From JAISDD01 sp031553935 (GTDB lineage Bacteria > Bacillota > Syntrophomonadia > Syntrophomonadales > Syntrophomonadaceae), in assembly GCA_031553935.1 (NCBI GenBank), contig JAVBKS010000057.1, positions 1 through 8,980 on the forward strand: DNA of 8,980 bases. The letters are read 5' to 3'. A model generated the notes under the pieces. That model had not been told where the DNA came from and made no database searches. It saw only the letters and a list, made by a program, of their open reading frames with translations. The translations under genes were made by a program, and so were the position numbers. This document shows, in pieces, positions 1 to 7,167 of the stretch. The number at the start of each line of letters is the position of its first letter. Position 1 is the stretch's first letter.

Positions 1-1084
1 AGCGATAGCAAGTTTTGTGGAAAAAGAGATAACACCAAATTATGCTCAGTGGGATGAAGCAGGGGAATTTCCCAAAGAATTGTATACCAAAATGGGCGAG
101 AACGGTTATTTATGCACATGGGCAGATGAGAAATACGGCGGTGTAAATGCAGATTTTCTCTATGACTATATATTAACTCTAGAGATGTTTGGGAATGGCG
201 CTAATGGCATAAGTATGCCCCTACACAGCTCCATAGCATCACCATATATTGCTGCCTACTCCAATGATGAGCAAAAAGAGCGCTGGCTGCCTGGCTGCGT
301 AAGCGGAGAACTAGTAACAGCTATTGCCATGACAGAACCGGGAGCAGGATCAGACTTAATGGCAATCCGAACCAAAGCCGTAAAAGACGGAGATTCATAT
401 ATAATAAACGGATCCAAGACCTTTATTACTAACGGCTCTATTTCAGACATCGTAATATTGGCTACTAAGACTGATTCTAAAGGTATAACCTTATTCGTAG
501 TGGAAAAGGATACCCCGGGATTCTCTCGTGGCAAGCCAATCCCTAAGATAGGACTTCATTGCGGCGACACCTCTGAGCTATTCTTTGAAGACTGCCGGGT
601 ACCGGCTGCTAATATGCTGGGAGCTGAAGGCAAAGGCTTCATATATCTAATGCAAAAGCTACAGCAGGAACGCGTAATCATGGCGGCTTGCAATGTTTGC
701 ATGGCCCAGCATTCCTTAGACCTCACTTTAGAATACGTCCAAGAGCGTCAATTGTTTGGCAAGAAACTGAGTCAATTTCAAAATACCCAATATGTATTAG
801 CCGAATGTGCAACCGAGATTGAAATTGGAAAGGCCTTTGTGGACCAACTTGCTGTAGCCCATATGAATAACGAAAACGTAGTCAAAGAAGTAAGTATGGC
901 TAAATACTGGACGGCAGAAATGAACCATAGAGTAGCAGGCCGCTGTTTACAGCTCTTTGGTGGCTATGGCTACTGTATAGAATATGATATTTCCCGTCAG
1001 TTTGTAGACTCTAGAGTCCAGACCATAGTAGCCGGAACCTCTGAAGTTATGAAGGGTATCATAGCTAAAGAGATGGGAATGTAG
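1..1084 (+). CDS. Acyl-CoA dehydrogenase, LCAD/isovaleryl-CoA dehydrogenase type, copy 1 (5' truncated by window)
   Basis: FAD-dependent alpha,beta-dehydrogenation of an acyl-CoA, the first step of beta-oxidation, presumably passing electrons to an electron transfer flavoprotein. The reading frame is open from base 2 and its first codons (AIASF) match residues 17-21 of the complete paralog at 7168, so about 16 N-terminal residues lie outside the window; the GTG at 17 is internal, not the start. Seen: the flavin/substrate motif AMTEPGAGSD (bases 326-355), NGSKTFITN, a FAD-contacting RQLFGKKL segment and a C-terminal LQLFGGYGY. The MCAD-type catalytic Glu is replaced by Ala (codon 1031-1033, in VAGTSEV); the Glu of QQER (codon 668-670) fits the helix-G base of LCAD and isovaleryl-CoA dehydrogenase. 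A surface loop near bases 467-484 is four residues shorter than in the two paralogs. The next gene follows after 37 nt, suggesting cotranscription. Family assignment is firm; substrate unknown. Confidence 0.93.
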   Translation, partial: AIASFVEKEITPNYAQWDEAGEFPKELYTKMGENGYLCTWADEKYGGVNADFLYDYILTLEMFGNGANGISMPLHSSIASPYIAAYSNDEQKERWLPGCVSGELVTAIAMTEPGAGSDLMAIRTKAVKDGDSYIINGSKTFITNGSISDIVILATKTDSKGITLFVVEKDTPGFSRGKPIPKIGLHCGDTSELFFEDCRVPAANMLGAEGKGFIYLMQKLQQERVIMAACNVCMAQHSLDLTLEYVQERQLFGKKLSQFQNTQYVLAECATEIEIGKAFVDQLAVAHMNNENVVKEVSMAKYWTAEMNHRVAGRCLQLFGGYGYCIEYDISRQFVDSRVQTIVAGTSEVMKGIIAKEMGM

Positions 1085-1121
1085 AGAGCACTGATAATCA
1101 AAAGAGGAGACCAAGAAAAGT

Positions 1122-2267
1122 ATGAAGACAATACTGCCATTCACTGCAGAGCATGATATGTACCGCAAAGCGGTAGCGAGTTTCATAGATAAAGAAATAG
1201 TACCGCATCATGCAAAATGGGAAGAAGAATGCATATTTCCGAGGGAAATATTCAGCAAAATGGGAGAGAACGGCTATCTCTGCACCTGGGCCGATGAAAA
1301 ATATGGCGGAGTAAATGGAGACTTTCTCTACGACTATATACTGGCAGCGGAAATGCATCTAAAAGGAGTAAACGGAGGCAATGTACCCCTGCATTGCAGC
1401 GTAGTAGTGCCTTACATCGATGCCTATGCAAATGATGAACAAAAAGAGCGTTGGCTGCCGGGCTGTGTAAGTGGAGAGTTAATAAGCGCAATAGCTATGA
1501 CCGAACCGGGAGCCGGATCAGATTTAATGGCAATGCGCAGCAAAGCAGTTAAAGATGGAGACAGCTATATCTTAAACGGCTCCAAAACCTTTATCAGCAA
1601 TGCAGGGATGTGTGATTTAGCAATAGTTGCAGCCAAGACCGATGCTGCAGCCGGGCACAAAGGGATAAGTCTATTCGTAATCGAGAGAAATACCCCAGGC
1701 TTAAGTGTAGGCAAGCAGATACCCAAAATAGGTATACATGCAGGAGATACCGCCGAATTATTTATGGAAGAATGCCGGGTTCCGGCTGCGAATCTATTAG
1801 GTGAAGAAGGCAAGGGCTTCCTGTATCTAATGCAAAAACTACAGCAAGAACGTCTGATAGTATCGGTATACAACGTGTATATGGCCCAGCGTTCCTTAGA
1901 TCTTACTTTGGAATACGTGGAGCAAAGACAATTATTCGGGAAGAAACTTAGTGGGTTTCAAAACACTCAGTACGTACTGGCGGAATTGGCAACCGAGATT
2001 GAATTAGCCAAATGCTTCTTAGATCAGCTTACCTTAGCGCATATAAACAAAGAGAATGTGGTTAAGGAAGTAAGCATGGCGAAATTCTGGATAAGTGAAA
2101 TGAATCATCGGGTTGCCAGCCGCTGTCTACAATTATTCGGCGGCTACGGCTATTGCACAGAGTACGATATATCAAGACAATTTGTTGATTCCAGAGTACA
2201 CACCATAGTAGCCGGAACCTCAGAAGTAATGAAAGGAATAATAGCCAAAGAGATGGGGCTAAAATAA
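1122..2267 (+). CDS. Acyl-CoA dehydrogenase, LCAD/isovaleryl-CoA dehydrogenase type, copy 2
   Basis: Complete 381-residue flavoenzyme of normal family length (about 380), expected to oxidise an acyl-CoA to the 2-enoyl-CoA in the cytoplasm. The ATG is preceded by AGGAG at 1105-1109. Order of parts: N-terminal helical domain (about 1-120), beta domain with AMTEPGAGSD at 125-134 and NGSKTFISN at 152-160, and C-terminal helical domain with QRQLFGKKL at 268-276 and LQLFGGYGY at 336-344. The catalytic position used by MCAD/SCAD is Ala364; Glu243 in QQER is the likely base, as in LCAD and isovaleryl-CoA dehydrogenase. It is very similar to copies 1 and 3, but residues about 78-98 (near the substrate pocket) and 245-252 differ, so chain-length or branching preference may differ. 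Isoleucine codons are overwhelmingly ATA (20 of 25 by hand count), unlike copy 3. It is probably cotranscribed with copy 1. Confidence 0.96.
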   Translation: MKTILPFTAEHDMYRKAVASFIDKEIVPHHAKWEEECIFPREIFSKMGENGYLCTWADEKYGGVNGDFLYDYILAAEMHLKGVNGGNVPLHCSVVVPYIDAYANDEQKERWLPGCVSGELISAIAMTEPGAGSDLMAMRSKAVKDGDSYILNGSKTFISNAGMCDLAIVAAKTDAAAGHKGISLFVIERNTPGLSVGKQIPKIGIHAGDTAELFMEECRVPAANLLGEEGKGFLYLMQKLQQERLIVSVYNVYMAQRSLDLTLEYVEQRQLFGKKLSGFQNTQYVLAELATEIELAKCFLDQLTLAHINKENVVKEVSMAKFWISEMNHRVASRCLQLFGGYGYCTEYDISRQFVDSRVHTIVAGTSEVMKGIIAKEMGLK

Positions 2268-2348
2268 TTACAACCAATGTAATGATACAAGAATTGAGTA
2301 ATTAGTAGCAAGTCAACCGTTCAAAACAACCTCCAAATCGTATCATAA

Positions 2349-2374
2349 GGAGGGCAACACTTAAGTCGCCCTCC
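2349..2374 (+). terminator. G+C-rich hairpin downstream of dehydrogenase copy 2
   Basis: GGAGGGC (2349-2355) pairs perfectly with GCCCTCC (2368-2374) around a 12-nt loop, 82 nt after the stop of the second dehydrogenase. It stands out in an AT-rich gap and could end the upstream unit or protect its mRNA 3' end. No T-run follows, so it is not a textbook rho-independent terminator. The rest of the 276-nt gap (2268-2543) has no convincing ORF or promoter. Confidence 0.35.
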
Positions 2375-2543
2375 CAATACCCAAATATCATCATCAAATT
2401 CAAATTACTCCAGGGTCAAAGAATTAATCAAACCTTAAATAAGAATACCAAGCTATGTTATCAAATTTTCTTCAGGTGGCTTCATAACTTGCGATGAACG
2501 TAAACCTGGGAAAAACAAAATAATAATTAGGGGGAGAAATAAG

Positions 2544-3296
2544 ATGAGATTTGTTGACAAAGTTGTTATTGTAACTGGTGGTGCCCATGGAATTGGTGAG
2601 GCCGACGTCGTATCATTTGTCCAAGAAGGTGCAAGAGTTGTAATTGCTGATATCGATGAAGTTGCCGGAGAGGGTTTATCAGATCGTTTGAATTCAGAGG
2701 GTTTTGATACTTTATTCGTGAGAGCTGATGTCACTGATGAAGATCAAATAATTGACTTGATCAACAAAACGGTGGATAAATACGGAAAACTTGATGTAAT
2801 GGTTGCTAACGCTGGAATATCTGGACCATATGGATTACCTGCTGAACAAAGCGAGAAAGACTTAGACCAGATTTACAATATAAATATTAAAGGCGTGTAC
2901 TTGAGTAATAAACATGCTATCAACCAAATGCTAAAACAAGGAACTCCGGGATCAATAGTAAACATGGGATCAATAGAGAGTTTTATTGCCAGACCTAACA
3001 CAGCTCCGTACAATGCTACCAAGGGCGCGGTTAAACTTTTGACTCAATCGATTGCTCTGGCTTATGCTCCTAATGGCATACGCTGTAACTCTGTTTGTCC
3101 AGGAGTCATTCTAACTCCATTGGTTGAAAGACTAACCCAAAGCGCTGAACATAGGCAAAGGATGATAGACCTACATCCCCTGGGCAGGCTTGGAACACCT
3201 CAAGAAGTAGCCAAAGCCGTCTTATTCCTGGCCAGTGACGATTCATCATTTATTACGGGTTCATGTCTGACGGTTGATGGTGGTTACTGCGCTTAA
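2544..3296 (+). CDS. Classical SDR-family NAD-dependent oxidoreductase (candidate 3-hydroxyacyl-CoA dehydrogenase)
   Basis: A 250-residue classical short-chain dehydrogenase/reductase, the usual family length, with AGGGGGAG (2529-2536) well placed before the ATG. The Rossmann motif TGGAHGIG is at 11-18; Asp36 at the end of the second strand favours NAD over NADP; NAG is at 89-91. The catalytic tetrad is Asn114, Ser143, Tyr156 and Lys160 (YNATK). The CPGVILTP segment at 185-192 and the C-terminal TGSCLTVDGGY are typical of FabG-like enzymes. No signal peptide or membrane segment is seen. Sequence alone does not give the substrate. Because dehydrogenases, hydratase and thiolases surround it and no FadB/Hbd-type enzyme is present, oxidation of 3-hydroxyacyl-CoA to 3-ketoacyl-CoA (as in HSD10-type SDRs) is a reasonable inference; an alcohol, sugar or ketone substrate is also possible. 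It appears to be its own transcription unit, with 276 and 542 nt of non-coding DNA on either side. Confidence 0.93.
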   Translation: MRFVDKVVIVTGGAHGIGEADVVSFVQEGARVVIADIDEVAGEGLSDRLNSEGFDTLFVRADVTDEDQIIDLINKTVDKYGKLDVMVANAGISGPYGLPAEQSEKDLDQIYNINIKGVYLSNKHAINQMLKQGTPGSIVNMGSIESFIARPNTAPYNATKGAVKLLTQSIALAYAPNGIRCNSVCPGVILTPLVERLTQSAEHRQRMIDLHPLGRLGTPQEVAKAVLFLASDDSSFITGSCLTVDGGYCA

Positions 3297-3347
3297 AAAT
3301 ATTAAAGTCATAAATCCAAAAGGAATAAAGTAACGAAAATCTATTGC

Positions 3348-3381
3348 TTGGAGGGCTAGAAATGCAATTCTATCCCTCTAA
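3348..3381 (+). terminator. Imperfect hairpin after the SDR gene, candidate terminator
   Basis: Bases 3348-3361 pair with 3368-3381 around a 6-nt loop (ATGCAA). The core is GAGGG-C-TAGAA against TTCTA-T-CCCTC, with one mismatch and one G-U pair over 14 positions. It starts 52 nt after the SDR stop. The tail downstream (CTTCTTT at 3386-3392) is only weakly T-rich, so termination efficiency is uncertain. Confidence 0.45.
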
Positions 3382-3500
3382 ATCGCTTCTTTAAAACTAG
3401 TATCCCAAGTATTCATAGTGATCGAAATCAGTTCTGCTGAATACTAACTTTGTGCTGTCTTCTTTGGTATTGGAGTATGGAACCAAAATGCATAAACCAG

Positions 3501-3529
3501 TTGACTACAATTATTAATAATAATAAAAT
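3501..3529 (+). promoter_or_regulatory. Sigma-A-type promoter candidate for the thiolase operon
   Basis: TTGACT (3501-3506, 5 of 6 matches to TTGACA) and TAAAAT (3524-3529, 5 of 6 to TATAAT) are separated by exactly 17 nt. It lies in very AT-rich DNA downstream of the SDR terminator-like hairpin and is oriented toward the thiolases. Transcription would start near 3536, giving a leader of about 300 nt. This was found by eye and AT-rich DNA gives chance matches, but box quality and spacing are both good. Confidence 0.55.
3510..3521. repeat. 12-bp perfect palindrome inside the promoter spacer, possible operator
   Basis: ATTATTAATAAT reads the same on both strands and sits between the -35 and -10 boxes. 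A second dyad, TTATTA (3541-3546) and TAATAA (3554-3559) with a 7-nt spacer, lies just past the predicted start site. The position suits a repressor site, but AT-only palindromes arise easily by chance and no regulator gene is in view. Confidence 0.25.
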
Positions 3530-3838
3530 TAATACAGAAATTATTATCATATGTAATAAAAATGGAGGTAATTTATTAAGTAACTAAATGCAGTTGTTTT
3601 ACTGGTTATGATTACAGAAGCAAATATATTTTTCGAATGCTGCGAGGGTCCATTTAAGATGTCACGAAAGCTAGTCGGAAGTATCAGTTTGAAGACAAAC
3701 TTTCAGAAATAAAGGTTCTATCAAAATATATATTACCGTTTTCATTAAACGAATCTATAAAGAAGGTGATAATGGATCGAAAATAGATGATTACTGAGTT
3801 TAGCACGAAAACAGGAGTTATTAAGGAGGAAAAGGATA

Positions 3839-5065
3839 ATGGCGAAAAATGCTAACGATGTCGTTCTTACTCATTATGCAAGAACTGCTTTTGACAAATT
3901 TGGAGGGATAATCGCCGATTGGCATAGTTCGGATCTAGCTTCAGCAGTTATCGCCGAACTGATGAAAAGATCAGGTTTAAAACCTGAGCAGATTCAAGAA
4001 GTCAACCACGGGAGTTGCCTTGATATGGAACTTGGAATTAAACGTGATATTCCAATTCGACAAGCCTTATTGAAAGCAGGCTTATCTAGCTCAACAGTTT
4101 CTGTAACTCTAGACAGAGCTTGTTGTTCATCGACTACTGCAATCCAGTTATCTTGGAAGAGACTAAAGGCAGGAATCTGTGATATAGCAATGACAATTGG
4201 ATCTGACAATTTTCAAAATATTCCATTAATATTAGATCCCAAGTACAGATATGAGAACAATGATATTGGAAATTTAGTAATGATAGATTCGCTTAAAGCA
4301 GTTGGCTATGAAGACTTTGGAAGAGTAGCAGTTGATGCTGGGGAAGTAGCTATTGAACACGGCATCAGTAGGGAAATGCAAGATTTATGGGCGGCAAGGA
4401 GTCATGACACCTGGGGAGTCGCATTCGAAAAAGGTTATTTCAATGAAGAAATATTTCCATTAGAAATACCTAGGGGCAAAAAGGCACCGATAATCCTCGA
4501 TACTGATCAATCCCCAAGACCTGGAACTTCTGTTGAGGTGTTATCAAAACTGCCGTTAATACCGGGCAGTCCAACTATCACAGCTGGGAATTCGCCGGGA
4601 CTAAATTCCGGTGCTTCAGGAATAATTCTAATGACCAGGAAAAAAGCGGAAGAGTTAGGAATGCAGCCATTGGCTAAGATCGTAAATGTAGCCAGTGTAG
4701 CAGATAACTATAGATATATTGCATCAGTTCCAGGTGATGCAATACTGATGAGTGCAGAAATGGCCGGAATTAAAGCAACAGACATTGATCTTATAGAAAT
4801 CAATGAAGCTTTTGCAGCAATGCCCCTAGTCTCTACTAAGGTTATGGCAAAAGGAGACGAAGGATTATGGAAGCATTACCGCGACATTACCAATGTAAAT
4901 GGAGGAGCCATTGCAATTGGCCATCCTGTAGGAGCAACTGGCACACGCATAACCATGACAGTAATCAGGGAGCTAAGAAATCGGGGAGCTCGCTACGGAG
5001 TAGCAGCGATTTGTGGCGGATTAGCTCAAGGTGATTCGGTGTTAGTTGAAGTGGAATACAATTAA
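3839..5065 (+). CDS. Thiolase family acyltransferase, copy 1 (probable 3-ketoacyl-CoA thiolase)
   Basis: A 408-residue thiolase, slightly longer than the usual 390-400. It should cleave 3-ketoacyl-CoA with CoA to give acetyl-CoA and a shortened acyl-CoA, or run the reverse condensation. The ATG follows AAGGAGG (3823-3829). Visible active-site elements: nucleophile Cys95 in DRACCSSTTA, NEAFA at 322-326 (Asn322), GHPVGATG at 361-368 (His362) and the second catalytic Cys392 in ICGGLAQGD. Departures from the acetyltransferase consensus: the usual MGxTAENVA is replaced by a segment ending VDAGEVA (about 165-171), the usual GNxSGxNDGA is GNSPGLNSGA (250-259), and the C-terminal glycine loop reads CGGLAQG. 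All catalytic residues remain, so the enzyme is probably active, with unknown chain-length preference. It is the first gene of a probable five-gene operon; the next thiolase starts 34 nt downstream. Confidence 0.93.
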   Translation: MAKNANDVVLTHYARTAFDKFGGIIADWHSSDLASAVIAELMKRSGLKPEQIQEVNHGSCLDMELGIKRDIPIRQALLKAGLSSSTVSVTLDRACCSSTTAIQLSWKRLKAGICDIAMTIGSDNFQNIPLILDPKYRYENNDIGNLVMIDSLKAVGYEDFGRVAVDAGEVAIEHGISREMQDLWAARSHDTWGVAFEKGYFNEEIFPLEIPRGKKAPIILDTDQSPRPGTSVEVLSKLPLIPGSPTITAGNSPGLNSGASGIILMTRKKAEELGMQPLAKIVNVASVADNYRYIASVPGDAILMSAEMAGIKATDIDLIEINEAFAAMPLVSTKVMAKGDEGLWKHYRDITNVNGGAIAIGHPVGATGTRITMTVIRELRNRGARYGVAAICGGLAQGDSVLVEVEYN

Positions 5066-5084
5066 CCGCAGTGTGGCAAAAAAA

Positions 5085-5090
5085 GGGAGG
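5085..5090 (+). promoter_or_regulatory. Ribosome binding site fixing the start of thiolase copy 2
   Basis: GGGAGG lies 9 nt before the ATG at 5100. The frame is also open upstream to a TTG at 5046 inside the previous gene, but that codon has no such site. Starting at 5100 gives an N-terminus (MAKSANDIVV) that matches both other thiolases here (MAKNANDVVL, MSKQANDIVV). Confidence 0.8.
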
Positions 5091-5099
5091 ATTAAGATA

Positions 5100-6326
5100 A
5101 TGGCGAAAAGTGCAAATGACATCGTAGTTACCCATATAGCAAGAACGGCTTTTGATAAATATGGCGGCGAATTGCGCAATAGCATCACATACCATATGCT
5201 TGCTGAACTATACTTGGAATTACTGAAAAGATCAGGCTTGAAATACGAGCAGATAAATGAAATAAACAATGGCTCCGGGGTGCTACTAGAGATTGCCTAT
5301 AAAGGCAATGTACCTGCTAGGCAAGCCCTCCTAAGAGCTGGTTTTCCGCAGAATACGCTTTCAAATAATATTAATCGTGCTTGCTGTTCTGGTACAGCGG
5401 CTTTAGACATCTCCCGCTTAGGTATGATTTTAGGGGAGACTGAAATAGCTATTGCTTCTGCTGGTGATAATGTTGGTCATACTCCTTACTTGTTCGACCC
5501 CAAAAGAATGCGCCATGATGGATTTAAAGTCCAAGATTTTGTGCTCAGAGACCAAATAGCCGACCCGGTCTATCAATATAAAGGATTTGGTGATTTAGCA
5601 GTTGAGACTGGTGAATTGGCTCTTGAAATGGGTATCAGTAAAGAAATGCAAGATCAATGGGCTTTAGATAGTCACAAAAAGTGGGCCCAGGCTGACAGCA
5701 AAGGCTTCTTCAACGAAGAAATATTCAAATTACAAATAGAACATGCGGGCAAAACCGTAACTATTCAAAAAGATGCATGCCCTAGCCCCAATATTACCCT
5801 GGAAGAAATCGCAGCGCAACCGCTGCTAAAAGGCAGTGCAACTGTATCTTACGGTAATTCCCCTGGGCTTAATGCAGGGGCTGCTGGATTAATTCTAATG
5901 ACTAGGAAAAAAGCGGAGGAGCTTGGATACAAACCTCTTGCTAAGATTTCGACAGTCGTAAACTATGCCGATGATCAGAAGAATTCAGCCTTATCTCCTG
6001 CAGCAGCAATTACGAAAGGACTTGCAATTGCTGGAGTTAAACTTGACCAACTTGATCTACTTGAAATCAACGAAACCATGGCAGCCTTTCCTTTGATCTC
6101 TACTAAAAAACTAGCGAATGGCGATGAAGGACTATGGAAAAAACTCCAATCAATCACTAATGTGAATGGCGGTGCCGTAGCTATAGGACACCCAGTTGCT
6201 GCAAGTGGATTGAGAATTACTTTAACTCTTATAAGGGAACTGTTGGCCAGAGGTGGTAAATACGGTGCTGCTTCGATATGCGGTGGAATAGGGCAGTGCG
6301 ACGCGGTGATAGTAGAAGCCGAATAA
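5100..6326 (+). CDS. Thiolase family acyltransferase, copy 2, with divergent active-site loops
   Basis: A 408-residue thiolase, the same length as copy 1 and clearly its paralog. The start at 5100 is chosen from its ribosome binding site and paralog alignment. Active-site elements: Cys95 in NRACCSGTAA, Asn324-Glu325 in NETMA (usual NEAFA), His364 in GHPVAASG (usual GHPIGASG; Gly replaced by Ala367) and Cys394 in ICGGIGQCD (usual CxGGGxG; the last Gly is Cys400). The catalytic Cys/Asn/His/Cys set is intact, so activity is likely, but these loop changes differ from copy 1 and suggest a different substrate. The MGxTAENVA segment is replaced by one ending VETGELA (about 168-174), and GNSPGLNAGA (252-261) parallels copy 1. 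The hydratase follows after 39 nt. Oxidative cleavage versus acetoacetyl-CoA formation cannot be told from sequence. Confidence 0.93.
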   Translation: MAKSANDIVVTHIARTAFDKYGGELRNSITYHMLAELYLELLKRSGLKYEQINEINNGSGVLLEIAYKGNVPARQALLRAGFPQNTLSNNINRACCSGTAALDISRLGMILGETEIAIASAGDNVGHTPYLFDPKRMRHDGFKVQDFVLRDQIADPVYQYKGFGDLAVETGELALEMGISKEMQDQWALDSHKKWAQADSKGFFNEEIFKLQIEHAGKTVTIQKDACPSPNITLEEIAAQPLLKGSATVSYGNSPGLNAGAAGLILMTRKKAEELGYKPLAKISTVVNYADDQKNSALSPAAAITKGLAIAGVKLDQLDLLEINETMAAFPLISTKKLANGDEGLWKKLQSITNVNGGAVAIGHPVAASGLRITLTLIRELLARGGKYGAASICGGIGQCDAVIVEAE

Positions 6327-6365
6327 TAATTTTTAAAATAAACATTATATACGAGGAGGATAACA

Positions 6366-7145
6366 ATGGATCTGAAAACCATGCTATATGAAAAAGAAGG
6401 CAATATTGCCATCATGACTTTTAATCGACCCAAAGTTATGAATGCAATCGATCAAGACGTTTTAGATGACATAATTAAGATTACTACTGAAGTTGCCGGA
6501 GACCCTGAAGTTAGAGCTCTTATCCTTACAGGAAGCTCCAAGGTATTTGCTGCAGGCGGCGATATTGGGGCTATGCTTACTATAACTCCAGCACAAGTTG
6601 ATGAATTTATTGCCAAGTGTCATGTCGCTTTCGACAGCTTATCAAATTTGGACAAACCAGTAATAGCGGCGATGGCTGGTCTCGCATTAGGTGGCGGTCT
6701 TGAAGTCTCGTTAGCATGTGATATTAGAATAGCTGCCGAAGGAACTATTTTAGGAGCGCCCGAGACTAATCTAGCCTTGTTCCCTGCTGGTGGTGGAACC
6801 CAACGTATAACCAGAATGGCTGGCATTGCGTGGGCAAAAGATATGGTATTGACAGGTGATACTATTGATGCAGATACAGCATTAAGAATCGGCATTGTAA
6901 CCAGAGTGGTTCCTAAGGATTCGTTAATGGATGAAGCCAAAAAACTTGCCAAAAAATTGGCAGCCAAAGCTCCCATTACCACTAGAATAACTAAGCAGAG
7001 CCTTAACAATTCTATAAGTACCGATTTAGCTGCTGGTCTAAAATTTGAACAAAAGGGTTTTTCTTTTATCTTTTCAACTGATGACCATCTTGAAGGGCTA
7101 AAAGCTTTTATGGAAAAAAGAAAGCCGGTTTTCGTCGGAAAATAG
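6366..7145 (+). CDS. Enoyl-CoA hydratase (crotonase family)
   Basis: A 259-residue crotonase-fold protein, normal length, expected to hydrate trans-2-enoyl-CoA to 3-hydroxyacyl-CoA. GAGGAGG (6353-6359) precedes the ATG. N-terminal NRPKVMNAI (20-28) is the typical CoA-binding opening. FAAGGDI (61-67) and LGGGLE (108-113) form the expected oxyanion-hole region. Both catalytic glutamates of hydratases are present: Glu113 in GGGLE and Glu133 in APETNLALFP, followed by GGGTQR (142-147). Keeping both argues for a true hydratase rather than an isomerase or hydrolase relative. The C-terminal helices (about 200-259) are complete. It lies between thiolase copy 2 (39 nt) and the third dehydrogenase (22 nt), so it is almost certainly in the same operon. 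It is the only hydratase in view, so it would serve all the dehydrogenase paralogs or mainly the adjacent one. Confidence 0.95.
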   Translation: MDLKTMLYEKEGNIAIMTFNRPKVMNAIDQDVLDDIIKITTEVAGDPEVRALILTGSSKVFAAGGDIGAMLTITPAQVDEFIAKCHVAFDSLSNLDKPVIAAMAGLALGGGLEVSLACDIRIAAEGTILGAPETNLALFPAGGGTQRITRMAGIAWAKDMVLTGDTIDADTALRIGIVTRVVPKDSLMDEAKKLAKKLAAKAPITTRITKQSLNNSISTDLAAGLKFEQKGFSFIFSTDDHLEGLKAFMEKRKPVFVGK

Positions 7146-7167
7146 TAATAAAGGGGGCGTTCGATAA

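Larger units (their letters stand above)
3297..3838 (+). other. 542-nt non-coding region before the thiolase operon
   Basis: No convincing protein gene on either strand. It holds the hairpin at 3348-3381, a promoter candidate at 3501-3529 with AT-rich dyads around it, and then a leader of about 300 nt up to the first thiolase. In the leader a small perfect hairpin (AGTTTG at 3686-3691 with CAAACT at 3696-3701, loop AAGA) is visible. A few very short ORFs (7 to 22 codons) occur, none with supporting signals. No T-box signature or known riboswitch consensus was recognised by eye. The thiolase ribosome binding site AAGGAGG (3823-3829) lies at its end. Confidence 0.6.

Noticed and set aside
17..1084. 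GTG at 17 as the start codon of the first dehydrogenase
   Set aside because: The frame is open to the window edge and the five codons before the GTG align with residues 17-21 of the paralogs; no ribosome binding site precedes it. The gene is truncated by the window.
1..2267. The two tandem dehydrogenases as a long direct DNA repeat from recent duplication
   Set aside because: The proteins are alike but third codon positions differ throughout, with only short identical stretches, so the duplication is not recent.
2282..2346. 7-bp inverted repeat ATGATAC (2282-2288) and GTATCAT (2340-2346)
   Set aside because: A 51-nt loop in AT-rich DNA makes a functional structure unlikely.
3659..3712. 17-codon ORF with GAGGG upstream in the leader, a possible leader peptide
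   Set aside because: Too short to judge, no codon run or attenuator structure that would suggest translation-coupled control, and short ORFs occur by chance here.
3787..3855. 22-codon ORF overlapping the start of thiolase copy 1
   Set aside because: No clear ribosome binding site for its ATG, and it runs into the thiolase start in another frame; probably chance.
5046..5099. TTG at 5046 as the start of thiolase copy 2, overlapping copy 1
   Set aside because: The extra 18 residues have no match in the paralogs, and a good ribosome binding site at 5085-5090 supports ATG 5100.
5975..6433. 152-codon open frame on the minus strand opposite the end of thiolase copy 2
   Set aside because: It is antisense to a clear thiolase and hydratase start, its composition is hydrophobic without recognisable motifs, and it has no supporting start signals.
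6620..7009. 129-codon open frame on the minus strand opposite the hydratase
   Set aside because: Shadow of the hydratase coding sequence; it covers conserved crotonase motifs on the other strand and shows no family features of its own.
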